Shown one piece after another: positions 1-6,351 of a stretch of DNA of 11,941 bases; the stretch's first letter is position 1, and the number at the start of each line of letters is the position of its first letter. The notes beneath the pieces were generated by a model. It searched no databases. It was not told where the DNA came from and saw only the letters and a list, made by a program, of their open reading frames with translations. Source of the stretch: a bacterium (GTDB lineage Bacteria > Auribacterota > JABMQX01). The stretch spans positions 1-11,941 of the forward strand of contig JABMQX010000333.1 of assembly GCA_013203085.1 (NCBI GenBank), written 5' to 3'. The translations under genes were made by a program, and so were the position numbers.

Positions 1-192
1 CCTTTAGATGCCTCCATCAACGAGCGTCTGGAAATGGACAGACGATACCTTCTCGCCATTCGCTATCTCCGAATGTTCGCCTATTCCTGGGCAAACAAGT
101 TGACGGGACTGAACAGTTACGATCTCGAAAACGCCGTCGCTGAGATTGTGGAATTGAACAACCGCTGCTCCCTGGACGTGAACGTCCCATGA
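1..192 (+). CDS. C-terminal end of an unidentified protein, 5' end outside the window
   Basis: An uninterrupted plus-strand frame runs in from the left edge and stops at TGA 190-192, giving 63 residues. I do not recognise the family. The translation looks protein-like: charged and aromatic helical stretches (for example RRYLLAIRYLRMFAYSWANK) and then an acidic helix around NAVAEIVELNN. By hand count its third codon positions are about 65 percent G/C and its first positions are purine-rich, which resembles the genes nearby. The opposite strand holds a 70-codon frame (4-216) with poorer codon character, about 53 percent G/C at third positions. I therefore prefer the plus-strand reading. It would converge on the class V PLP gene, with 20 bases between the two stop codons. 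The start and most of the gene are missing, so no function is offered. Confidence 0.55.
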   Translation, partial: PLDASINERLEMDRRYLLAIRYLRMFAYSWANKLTGLNSYDLENAVAEIVELNNRCSLDVNVP

Positions 193-212
193 ATGACTAT
201 TGACGGCCCTTT

Positions 213-1346
213 TCATGGAAGCGTTTCGATAACCTTCTCCATCTCCTCCGGGGTATTGTAGAAATGAGGTGAAACGCGTACTCGCCCATATCTGACGGAG
301 GTGATGATCTTTTTCTCGAGGAGCCGGCGACAGAGGTCTTCGGCGGGATGGGTCGGGCTGGAGAAGAGCACGATGCCCGATTTCTCGCCCACCTCTCGTG
401 AGGAATAGATTTCGTACCCTTTCTTCTCGAGACCTCCGCAGAGTTGGTCGGTTAGCTGGATGATGTGGTTCTCAATATTCCGGATTCCGACTTCAAGGAG
501 GAGCCTCACGGAAGCTGCCATCCCGGCAATCCCCACGAGGTTCAACGAGCCGCATTCGAACTTGCAAGCGTCTTTCTTCGGAGCAAAACGGTACTCGAGG
601 TATTCCTCCGCGTTTTCGACGGTATTCCAGCCCACCTCGGTCGGTTCCACTTCTTCGAGGACTCGTTCCTCCACGAAAAGAATGCCCGTACCCTGCGGTC
701 CCAGGAGCCACTTATGAGAGGCGGCAGAGAGAGCTGAGATGCAGCATCCTTTAACATCAAGTTCCAGAGCGCCGACGCTCTGGATTCCGTCCACGAAGAA
801 GAATATCCCTCTCTCCCGGCAGAATTCGCCGATCCTCCGAAGGTCGTGACGAAAACCGGTGCTGAACTCGACGGAGCTGAGGGCGATGACTCTCGTGTTG
901 TCGTCTGTGGCTTCCTCAATGTCTTGAAAGGGGACGCGGCCCTCTGTGTTCTGCACGAACTTGAGGGATGCGCCGCCGGGTGAAAACCTCATCCAGGGAT
1001 AGATATTTGTGGGGAACTCAATGTCCGTGGTCACCACATTGTCCACCGGGGAGAGGTTCAGGCCGTTGGCAATTGTGCTGATGCCCTCGGAAGTGTTTTT
1101 CACGAAGGCGATCTCTTGCGGTGAGCAATGGAGAAGGTCGGCGGCGAGCACGCGGGCTTCTCGAATTTGCCCAAGCCATCTTGCCCTGTTCGCCACAGCG
1201 TTGGCGCACAGATCGCTGAGGAAAGCGATCATTGCCTCCCTGGCGGGCTTGGTGATCGGGGATGTGGCGGCGTGATTGAGAAAGGTCCATTCGTCGCAGA
1301 CCGCCATGAGTTCTCGATACTTGCGAACGTTTGCCCCGTCAATCAT
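213..1346 (-). CDS. Class V-fold PLP-dependent aminotransferase or epimerase-like enzyme
   Basis: This 377-residue protein has the class V (cysteine desulfurase / isopenicillin N epimerase) fold, and its length is normal for the family. Visible landmarks are the N-terminal FLNHAATSPI (22-31), the cofactor-phosphate loop NTSEGIS (84-90), the pyridine-nitrogen aspartate in FFVDGIQSVG (Asp186, with Gln189), the Schiff-base lysine in SASHKWLLGP-like sequence (His211-Lys212), and a C-terminal substrate-carboxylate arginine region at VRYGRVRVSPHFYN (351-364). The loop where SufS-type desulfurases carry their catalytic cysteine has none here, so sulfur mobilisation is unlikely and an amino-acid lyase, epimerase or aminotransferase activity fits better. 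It is the last gene of the minus-strand run, 5 bases after the membrane-protein gene, so probably co-transcribed. Sugar aminotransferases of glycan loci are usually of the DegT family, so its substrate is open. The family is secure; the reaction is not. Confidence 0.93.
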   Translation of the reverse strand: MIDGANVRKYRELMAVCDEWTFLNHAATSPITKPAREAMIAFLSDLCANAVANRARWLGQIREARVLAADLLHCSPQEIAFVKNTSEGISTIANGLNLSPVDNVVTTDIEFPTNIYPWMRFSPGGASLKFVQNTEGRVPFQDIEEATDDNTRVIALSSVEFSTGFRHDLRRIGEFCRERGIFFFVDGIQSVGALELDVKGCCISALSAASHKWLLGPQGTGILFVEERVLEEVEPTEVGWNTVENAEEYLEYRFAPKKDACKFECGSLNLVGIAGMAASVRLLLEVGIRNIENHIIQLTDQLCGGLEKKGYEIYSSREVGEKSGIVLFSSPTHPAEDLCRRLLEKKIITSVRYGRVRVSPHFYNTPEEMEKVIETLP

Positions 1347-1351
1347 TTCGC

Positions 1352-1948
1352 CTATTCCGCCAGTTTAGCCCTGCCGCCCCCCTCTATCAGGTCGAAATGT
1401 TCCGAGAGGAGGCTGAACAACTGATTCTTCAGCATGAAGTAGAGGACTCCTGTGAAAATGAGGGAAAAAGCGAAAAAGGGCGCCGCGAGACCGAAGCTCT
1501 TTCCAAGGACCCCCAGGATCAGGCCAAATAGACCCGTTGCGTCGGCGATGGCAAACAGAATGGCGAACATAGCGTTGAATTGCGGCTCGAAGGGCTTTTT
1601 TTCCGGTTGCTGACCGCCTTCCGGCGCCTCTTGTTGGTCCTCCACGTACAGGAACCGGAAGGGCGGCCGCCCGATGTTCTTCTCGACAAGCACCTTATTG
1701 AGAACCGCTGCTGTCAGCGGGGAGATCAGAGAAAAAACCGCCAGGAAAATGGTGAGAACAATGGCGGGCGTCTCGCGGATCCAGGGACCCGGGCCCTCCA
1801 GCGAAGTCGTGAAGAGCACGGCGATGATGTACAAAAGCACCGGCAGAACTCCCATCAACAGCGCCAGCAGCGCCAGCGTCTTACGGCAGATAGCGTACGC
1901 CGGAAGAGTCATTATCCTCTCATAATGTCTCGTCCCTATCATAGCCAT
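1352..1948 (-). CDS. Orphan four-helix integral membrane protein
   Basis: I do not recognise this family. From the preferred start the protein has 198 residues and four hydrophobic segments, at about 25-47, 61-84, 126-150 and 152-173. Between the second and third lies a hydrophilic loop rich in Glu, Gln, Pro and Lys (about 101-124, including EDQQEAPEGGQQPEKKP). The C-terminal tail is short and polar. No catalytic motif is visible. An upstream ATG at 1966 directly abuts the stop of the glycosyltransferase gene but has no Shine-Dalgarno. The ATG at 1948 is preceded by GAGGTGG five bases away, so I chose it; the longer form would add six residues. The tight packing between the GT4 gene and the PLP gene implies co-expression with glycan synthesis. 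A role as a small membrane partner, for example in export or anchoring, is only a guess. Confidence 0.83.
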   Translation of the reverse strand: MAMIGTRHYERIMTLPAYAICRKTLALLALLMGVLPVLLYIIAVLFTTSLEGPGPWIRETPAIVLTIFLAVFSLISPLTAAVLNKVLVEKNIGRPPFRFLYVEDQQEAPEGGQQPEKKPFEPQFNAMFAILFAIADATGLFGLILGVLGKSFGLAAPFFAFSLIFTGVLYFMLKNQLFSLLSEHFDLIEGGGRAKLAE

Positions 1949-1953
1949 GAGGT

Positions 1954-1960
1954 CCACCTC
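1954..1960 (-). promoter_or_regulatory. Shine-Dalgarno that decides the membrane-protein start
   Basis: The minus strand reads GAGGTGG here, five bases before the ATG at 1948. The ATG at 1966 has no purine-rich site in front of it. This favours initiation at 1948. Confidence 0.55.
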
Positions 1961-1966
1961 TTCCAT

Positions 1967-3100
1967 TTAGTTGTGATAAACCTGCTCAAATCGGTCAACG
2001 ACCGCTTCCCATCCGTACTCCTTCCTGACTCTTTTTATACCTTTACCTTGTTCCGAGGCAACAAGTTTCGGATTGGCGATCAGTTTTTCCAGAACCTTCC
2101 CCAAGTCTTTGCTGTCCTTACTGGTGAAGGTGAACCCGAGGCCCCCCAGGGCTTCTCTGTTCGCCTCGATATCGCTTGCGACGACGCATCGCCCGTAGCT
2201 CAGCGCTTGCAGCAACGTATGGGGCAACCCTTCCGTCTCCGAGGGGAGAACGTAGAAGTAAGCGTTGGAGAAAAGCTCCGCCATCTCTTCGTCCGGAACG
2301 AAGCCCGTAAAAACGACGCCTCGCCCGGCGGATGCTTTGAGGCGACCGACATACCCCGGCTCGTAAAGAGCGTTTCCCGCGATAACCAGCTTCATGTCCG
2401 TCTCCAACCTGTTGTACGCATCTATCAGATAGTGCGCCCCTTTCTCCGGCACAAGCCGAGATAGAAAAAGAATGTACTTCCCTTCTCTTATACCATATTT
2501 TCGCGTCAAGCGGGTCGGTTTTGGCTCTGCGACATTCACGCCGGTTGGTATGTAAACAATCTTCTGGCTATGTCGCGACCGGGACTCGAAGTACCTCTTG
2601 AGCTCCCGTGAGATGACATGGGTCACGTCCGGAATTCTGATGGATGCCTCCTCTCCAAGCCGAAGCATCGCCCTGGCCCCACGCCCCCACTTTGCCCTTT
2701 GCCAATCGAGCGCATGCACCGAGACCACGATCTTCGCCCGTGTCGCCAACCGGGGAATAAACGCCGGCAGGAAGGCGCCGATTGTGTGGTAATGAAGCAC
2801 ATCGAAAGAGTCGAACACACAGTGGATTGACGAAAGGGTGCTGTGAACGATGGCGTCGAGGCGCTTCGTTGGAACAGTCGGCAGAATCTTGAGGTCCACC
2901 CCCTCGTATTTCCTTTGCCTGACTGCCTCCTTTTCCTCCTCAGAGAGAAAGCGAGCCCATTCCGTCAGAGCGTAAGGGCGACAATAGACCGTGACGCGGT
3001 GCCCCCTTCTGACTAACCGCGTGGAGATCTCCCGAACGAAGTTTTCCGGCCCGCCGATGGTAACGGGTATCCCTTTCTGTCCGATCATTGCCACCCGCAT
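1967..3100 (-). CDS. GT4-family glycosyltransferase (GT-B fold)
   Basis: This 377-residue retaining-type glycosyltransferase would move a sugar from a nucleotide donor to a glycan or lipid-linked acceptor at the inner face of the membrane. The N-terminal Rossmann half opens with MRVAMIGQKGIP and an IGGPENFVREI stretch (about 1-25), typical of the subgroup that includes bacterial rhamnosyl- and mannosyltransferases. The C-terminal half has the donor-phosphate residues in LSRLVPEKG (Arg215, Lys220), GFVPDEEMAELF (266-277) and the PSETEGLPHTLLQAL segment (286-300). In the EX7E motif the first glutamate is Glu290, but the second position is Gln298. The start at 3100 has a strong GGGAGGAG-type ribosome site about ten bases upstream. 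The gene follows the methyltransferase by 56 bases and abuts the membrane-protein gene. Donor and acceptor cannot be read from the sequence. The fold is certain and the specificity unknown. Confidence 0.96.
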   Translation of the reverse strand: MRVAMIGQKGIPVTIGGPENFVREISTRLVRRGHRVTVYCRPYALTEWARFLSEEEKEAVRQRKYEGVDLKILPTVPTKRLDAIVHSTLSSIHCVFDSFDVLHYHTIGAFLPAFIPRLATRAKIVVSVHALDWQRAKWGRGARAMLRLGEEASIRIPDVTHVISRELKRYFESRSRHSQKIVYIPTGVNVAEPKPTRLTRKYGIREGKYILFLSRLVPEKGAHYLIDAYNRLETDMKLVIAGNALYEPGYVGRLKASAGRGVVFTGFVPDEEMAELFSNAYFYVLPSETEGLPHTLLQALSYGRCVVASDIEANREALGGLGFTFTSKDSKDLGKVLEKLIANPKLVASEQGKGIKRVRKEYGWEAVVDRFEQVYHN

Positions 3101-3156
3101 GATGGATTTCTCCTCCCACTGTCAGGCGTGGTTCTGGCGAGACGCTTCTACGACCC

Positions 3157-3888
3157 CTATCCTGCGCTTTTCCGCAGCGCGCCTCTTTCCCGGCTAATGC
3201 TCCACGGTCTCAACACGATGAGCGATTTTGTCATTCCCAGAAGTCTCTCCCTATAGATTTGCCCGTCGGGGAAAAGGCGTGCCAATTCGGTTTTGCCGAG
3301 CAACCTGACAGAGCTAACGGTCTTCTTGGCTTTTTCGATATCTTTCGCCGCCCAATGCCATCCGATCGTGAAATGCTTTAACAGCAACGCCTTCAAGCCC
3401 ACCGGCAGGAATTGAAAGAACGGAAAAAGGAAATGCGGTTCTATTGGGAAATATAGATTCGGTGTCTGAATAAAATACGCGTTCCCCACCCGCCTGACTT
3501 CCTCAGCGAAGCTCTTCCGATCGCCGAAGTCTCCTACGTGTTCGATGACGGAATTGGAGAAGACGGCGTCGAACTCGCCGTCGTGAAACTCCTTCATATC
3601 CCTCCCATCACCCACAGCCGTCGTAACGTGAGGATAATGGCTTTCCATCCTGAAGAGATTGAGCAACGTCAGTTCGATGTCCTCGCTTTCCGCAAGGAAC
3701 CCCATTCTTTTCCAGAAATCGAGCGTGCCTCCCACGTCGAGAATCCTGAAAGGCTTCTTATGAACGGCTGACATCAATTCCTTGAAAAACTGGAATCGCC
3801 TTCTTCTAAGTTTCGAGGCAAGGCTATCCCGGCTTGTGTTGTCAGCAAGCCGCCTCAGCAAATTCATCATCGGGAATATGTCTGCCAT
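3157..3888 (-). CDS. Class I SAM-dependent methyltransferase
   Basis: This 243-residue protein has a type 11-like Rossmann methyltransferase core. Motif I is ILDVGGTLDFW (49-59), with Asp51 and a shortened glycine loop compared with the usual DxGxGxG. An acidic stretch AVGDGRD (91-97) probably contacts the cofactor, and FDAVFSNSVIEHVGD (106-120) is the motif IV / post-motif signature. A basic N-terminal region (about 12-33, SKLRRRRF) and an aromatic, hydrophobic stretch around 153-177 could bring it to the membrane or to a lipid-linked acceptor. The start at 3888 is supported by GGGGGAG six bases upstream (3895-3901). It lies 47 bases after the phosphatase gene and 56 before the glycosyltransferase gene. 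Context suggests O- or N-methylation of a glycan or its precursor, but the substrate is not visible. Its first codons look somewhat lower in third-position G/C and use AGA/AGG more than neighbours. Confidence 0.93.
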   Translation of the reverse strand: MADIFPMMNLLRRLADNTSRDSLASKLRRRRFQFFKELMSAVHKKPFRILDVGGTLDFWKRMGFLAESEDIELTLLNLFRMESHYPHVTTAVGDGRDMKEFHDGEFDAVFSNSVIEHVGDFGDRKSFAEEVRRVGNAYFIQTPNLYFPIEPHFLFPFFQFLPVGLKALLLKHFTIGWHWAAKDIEKAKKTVSSVRLLGKTELARLFPDGQIYRERLLGMTKSLIVLRPWSISRERGALRKSAG

Positions 3889-3935
3889 CTTTTACTCCCC
3901 CGGCGCTGATTCCGCACCCGGCCCCCACGCCTCAC

Positions 3936-4538
3936 TCAGCGGTTTTTATCGTTGAGAGTGTGCCGCACGGCGTCAAGGAGGTTTTCGGCAACGAAATCAG
4001 GGGTATCGGGCCGGCCCGGGCGGGTATTCTCCGTTTCAGGCAAGAAACCGCTATTCACGAAGATCGTCCGGCAGCCCATTGCATTGCCCGCTTCCATATC
4101 CGTCAGCTTATCCCCGATCAGCCATGCCCTTCCGAGGTCCACGCCAGACTTCCGAGCAACCTGCCTCAGAAGTCCCGTTTTCGGCTTGCGGCAGTCACAG
4201 TTCTCTTCCGGTCGGTGAGTGCAATACTGAACGCTTTCGATCTCTCCCCCCTCACGGCGGATAGCCCGGAGCATTCGACCGGTGATCGCATCGAGGTCTT
4301 TCTCTGTCATAAGCCCTCTCCCGACCGCCGACTGGTTGGAAACGATATGAACGTGGTAGCCCCGCTCCTTCAGAATCCTGAGCGCCGCCTTCGACCCCGG
4401 CAGGAACCTGAATTGCTCCCAGCTCAGAATATAGCCCTGTCTGTCGGCGTTTATCACTCCGTCCCTGTCCAGGAGCACTACGCGGTCGTTATCGGCGGGA
4501 AAGGCATCGTGTTTTCTATCTGGAGACGCTTTTGCCAT
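3936..4538 (-). CDS. gmhB: GmhB-like HAD phosphatase, probable D-glycero-D-manno-heptose 1,7-bisphosphate 7-phosphatase
   Basis: The GmhB family removes the C7 phosphate from D-glycero-D-manno-heptose 1,7-bisphosphate in the cytoplasm, before the nucleotide is attached. Counting from the start at 4538 (200 residues), HAD motif I is LLDRDGVIN with Asp24 nucleophile and Asp26 acid/base. Motif II is SNQSAVGRG (from Ser67). The zinc site is CTHRPEENCDC (Cys106, His108, Cys114, Cys116), followed directly by RKPKTG with the motif III lysine. Motif IV is IGDKLTDMEAG (Asp143, Asp147), almost the GmhB text. The zinc loop is of the short kind also seen in HisB N-terminal domains, but there is no dehydratase domain and no histidine gene nearby. 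An ATG at 4553 would add five residues but lacks a ribosome site; 4538 has AAGGA seven bases upstream. The nucleotidyltransferase gene just upstream supports an activated-heptose role. Whether it handles the alpha or beta anomer is undetermined. Confidence 0.92.
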   Translation of the reverse strand: MAKASPDRKHDAFPADNDRVVLLDRDGVINADRQGYILSWEQFRFLPGSKAALRILKERGYHVHIVSNQSAVGRGLMTEKDLDAITGRMLRAIRREGGEIESVQYCTHRPEENCDCRKPKTGLLRQVARKSGVDLGRAWLIGDKLTDMEAGNAMGCRTIFVNSGFLPETENTRPGRPDTPDFVAENLLDAVRHTLNDKNR

Positions 4539-4545
4539 CTCGCTG

Positions 4546-4550
4546 TCCTT
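4546..4550 (-). promoter_or_regulatory. Shine-Dalgarno that favours the internal gmhB start
   Basis: The minus strand reads AAGGA, seven bases before the ATG at 4538. Upstream of the alternative ATG at 4553 the sequence is pyrimidine-rich, with no recognisable site. Confidence 0.45.
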
Positions 4551-4579
4551 CATAGAAAGGAAACAGGTGTGTTACTTCG

Positions 4580-5299
4580 TCATCCTTCCGAAAGAGCCTC
4601 AGGGTGTCCTTCAAGGTATTCCTCAAAAACCTTGAGGCGTTCCGGCGTTCCAATATCATAATACCTTTCGTGGATAACGAAAGCGGCGATTTTTCTACGG
4701 GAGACCAGCTCAGGGAAAACCTCTTCTTCGAGGGACACCGGAACGCCCCCCCGAACGCCCTCGAAAACGCTCTTTTTCATCACTGCCAGGCCAGCGTTGA
4801 CGTACTGCATTTCCTCACATCTCTTTTTGGAGTAACCGACGACCACCCTTTCGTCATTGACGGCGGTGTCGTTGGGAGCGATCTTATCGCGGTTGCTGTA
4901 AACGACGAGCAGACAATCGAATCTCTCCCTGATTCCCTCCCAATGGGAGAGTATTCTCTCGTAGGAGATAGGAAGATAGGTGTCGCCATTGATCAGGAGG
5001 AACTCCTCGTCGAGGAGGGCTTCCGCGTTTCTCACAGCTCCCGCGGTGCCCAAAGGCTCCTTTTCAACGGAGAGCCTCAACCGAACGCCCTGCGGAACAC
5101 ATAAGTTGACTTTTCGAGCGATCACCTCCCACAGGTGTGCGGCACAAATGACCATATCCTTTATGTCATTGCGCGCCAGCCACCGGATCAGGTGCCAGAG
5201 GAACTCCGTTCCCCGCACCTTCACCATCACCTTCGGGATTTTCTCGGTCAGCGGTCGCAGCCTCGTTCCGAGGCCTCCCGCGAGAATCACTGCTTGCAT
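4580..5299 (-). CDS. Sugar-1-phosphate nucleotidyltransferase (NTP_transferase, HddC/RfbF-like)
   Basis: The enzyme would join a sugar 1-phosphate to an NTP, giving a nucleotide sugar and pyrophosphate. From the start at 5299 (239 residues), the signature loop is AVILAGGLGTRLRPLT (3-18), followed by PKVMV with Lys23. Then come EKEPLGTAGAV (79-89) for base and sugar contacts, LLINGDTY (101-108) with metal-binding Asp106, and YYDIGTPERL near the C-terminus. The length suits the short single-domain class. The frame stays open back to an ATG at 5362, adding 21 residues that look unlike the family; those upstream codons also contain a perfect inverted repeat. I therefore chose the ATG directly before QAVILAGG, although no clear ribosome site precedes it and 5305 is equally possible. 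Next to gmhB, a heptose-1-phosphate guanylyl- or adenylyltransferase is the best guess, but base and sugar are not readable from motifs. Confidence 0.93.
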   Translation of the reverse strand: MQAVILAGGLGTRLRPLTEKIPKVMVKVRGTEFLWHLIRWLARNDIKDMVICAAHLWEVIARKVNLCVPQGVRLRLSVEKEPLGTAGAVRNAEALLDEEFLLINGDTYLPISYERILSHWEGIRERFDCLLVVYSNRDKIAPNDTAVNDERVVVGYSKKRCEEMQYVNAGLAVMKKSVFEGVRGGVPVSLEEEVFPELVSRRKIAAFVIHERYYDIGTPERLKVFEEYLEGHPEALSEG

Positions 5300-5331
5300 C
5301 GGCATCGCTGCTGTTGGGTATCTGCGACAAT

Positions 5332-5345
5332 GAGCCGTTCGGCTC
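5332..5345. repeat. Short perfect inverted repeat upstream of the nucleotidyltransferase
   Basis: GAGCCGTTCGGCTC reads the same on both strands apart from its two central bases, so a 5-6 base-pair GC-rich hairpin can form in mRNA. It lies between the epimerase stop (5379) and the preferred nucleotidyltransferase start (5299). No U-run follows on the minus strand, so it is not a standard terminator. It could be a processing or stability hairpin, or chance. Confidence 0.35.
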
Positions 5346-5378
5346 CGGGCGAGCTTCGCCATACGACTCGCCCACTCT

Positions 5379-6335
5379 TTATCCTATTTCATACAGCTCC
5401 TTTTCCGAAAGAACCTCCCGCACCGCGGTTCTGACAGCTTCCTCGGAACTCATCTTTGCCCGCCAGCCCAGTCGTGCAAGGCGGTCGCCGCTGAGACGCA
5501 CACGCGTGACATCCCCTTTCCATCCCCCTTCCCCGCCAGTGTACTCGAAGGCGACGTCTCTCAGGCCCATTTCCTCCACCATGATTTGGGCTATCCGCTC
5601 GACACTTACGGCGTCGGAAGAAGTGAGGTTGAAGATGTTGACCCTTTCATCCGAATTCCTCAGTCCCCACAGCATCCCTTCGACACATTCGCTGACGTGC
5701 AGGTACGGTTTCGTTTGCTTGCCGTCGCCGAGGATTTCCAGCCTGCCGGGGTCCCTCCGCAGTTTGTGGATGAAATCGAGCAATACTCCGTGGGTGAGAC
5801 CTTTCCCAACGATGTTCGCGAACCTGAAAATCCAGCCTTTCATATCGAACATGTGGCAGAATCCGCTGATCAGGCTTTCCGCCCCCAGCTTCCCCGAACC
5901 GTAGAAGGAAATGGGGGTCAGGGGACCGAAATCCTCCGTCAGCTCTTCCCCCTGGGCGTCGCCGTAGATGACCGAGCTGGAGGTGAAAACGATCTTCCCC
6001 GCGGAATTATCGTTCATCGCTTGCAGGACGTTGAAAGTCGCCATGATGCCCTGTTCCAGTTCCAGCTTTGGATTTTTCACGCCTGCTCGAATATCCGAAT
6101 TTGCCGATAGGTGGAAAACGACGTCTGCTTTGCCCATCCCTTCGGTGAGGGACCTCCTGTTGAGCACATCGTCCACGATGAATTTGAAGCGGGGATTTCC
6201 CATGAAAGGCGCTACATGCTCCCTCTTGCCCCTGGAGAGATTGTCGTAAGCAACAACCTCGCCGCCTTCGGAAAGCAGCTTCTCCACGAGCTGCCTTCCC
6301 ACAAAACCTGCTCCACCAGTCACAAAGTATCGCAT
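5379..6335 (-). CDS. NAD-dependent epimerase/dehydratase (GalE-like extended SDR)
   Basis: This 318-residue extended short-chain dehydrogenase would act on a nucleotide sugar in the cytoplasm. The Rossmann glycine motif is VTGGAGFVG (5-13). Asp31 in VVAYDNLSRG, at the end of the second strand, favours NAD+ over NADP+. Next come HLSANSDIRAG (75-85), the catalytic serine region FTSSSVIYG (117-125) and YGSGK with Tyr145 and Lys149. The C-terminal half has ILGDGKQTKPYLHVSECVEG and FNLTSSDAVSVERIA, as in UDP-sugar 4-epimerases. It is closer to GalE-type enzymes than to HldD, so calling it the heptose 6-epimerase would be unsafe. The start at 6335 is preceded by GAGAGGA at 6340-6346. It begins 16 bases after the radical SAM gene. 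The family is certain; the sugar is unknown. A 4-epimerase or a 4,6-dehydratase is possible. Confidence 0.95.
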   Translation of the reverse strand: MRYFVTGGAGFVGRQLVEKLLSEGGEVVAYDNLSRGKREHVAPFMGNPRFKFIVDDVLNRRSLTEGMGKADVVFHLSANSDIRAGVKNPKLELEQGIMATFNVLQAMNDNSAGKIVFTSSSVIYGDAQGEELTEDFGPLTPISFYGSGKLGAESLISGFCHMFDMKGWIFRFANIVGKGLTHGVLLDFIHKLRRDPGRLEILGDGKQTKPYLHVSECVEGMLWGLRNSDERVNIFNLTSSDAVSVERIAQIMVEEMGLRDVAFEYTGGEGGWKGDVTRVRLSGDRLARLGWRAKMSSEEAVRTAVREVLSEKELYEIG

Positions 6336-6351
6336 GAGGTCCTCTCGTCGT

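Noticed and set aside
4..216. 70-codon minus-strand frame overlapping the PLP gene stop by ATGA
   Set aside because: Poor ribosome site, weaker codon character than the plus-strand frame over the same bases, and a translation that looks like antisense. Kept only as an alternative.
213..1346. Cysteine desulfurase (SufS/IscS) identity for the PLP enzyme
   Set aside because: No cysteine lies in the C-terminal active-site loop and no Fe-S assembly genes are adjacent.
1580..2464. Long plus-strand frame of 294 codons
   Set aside because: It is antisense to the membrane-protein and GT4 genes, both of which have clear protein features. The plus translation is Arg/Gln/His-rich with no motif.
3936..4538. 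Histidinol-phosphatase (HisB N-terminal) identity for the HAD protein
   Set aside because: The zinc loop is similar, but the IGDKLTDMEAG motif, the nucleotidyltransferase neighbour and the absence of any histidine gene favour GmhB.
3834..4661. Plus-strand frame of 275 codons across the phosphatase gene
   Set aside because: It is antisense to gmhB, whose HAD and zinc motifs are unmistakable.
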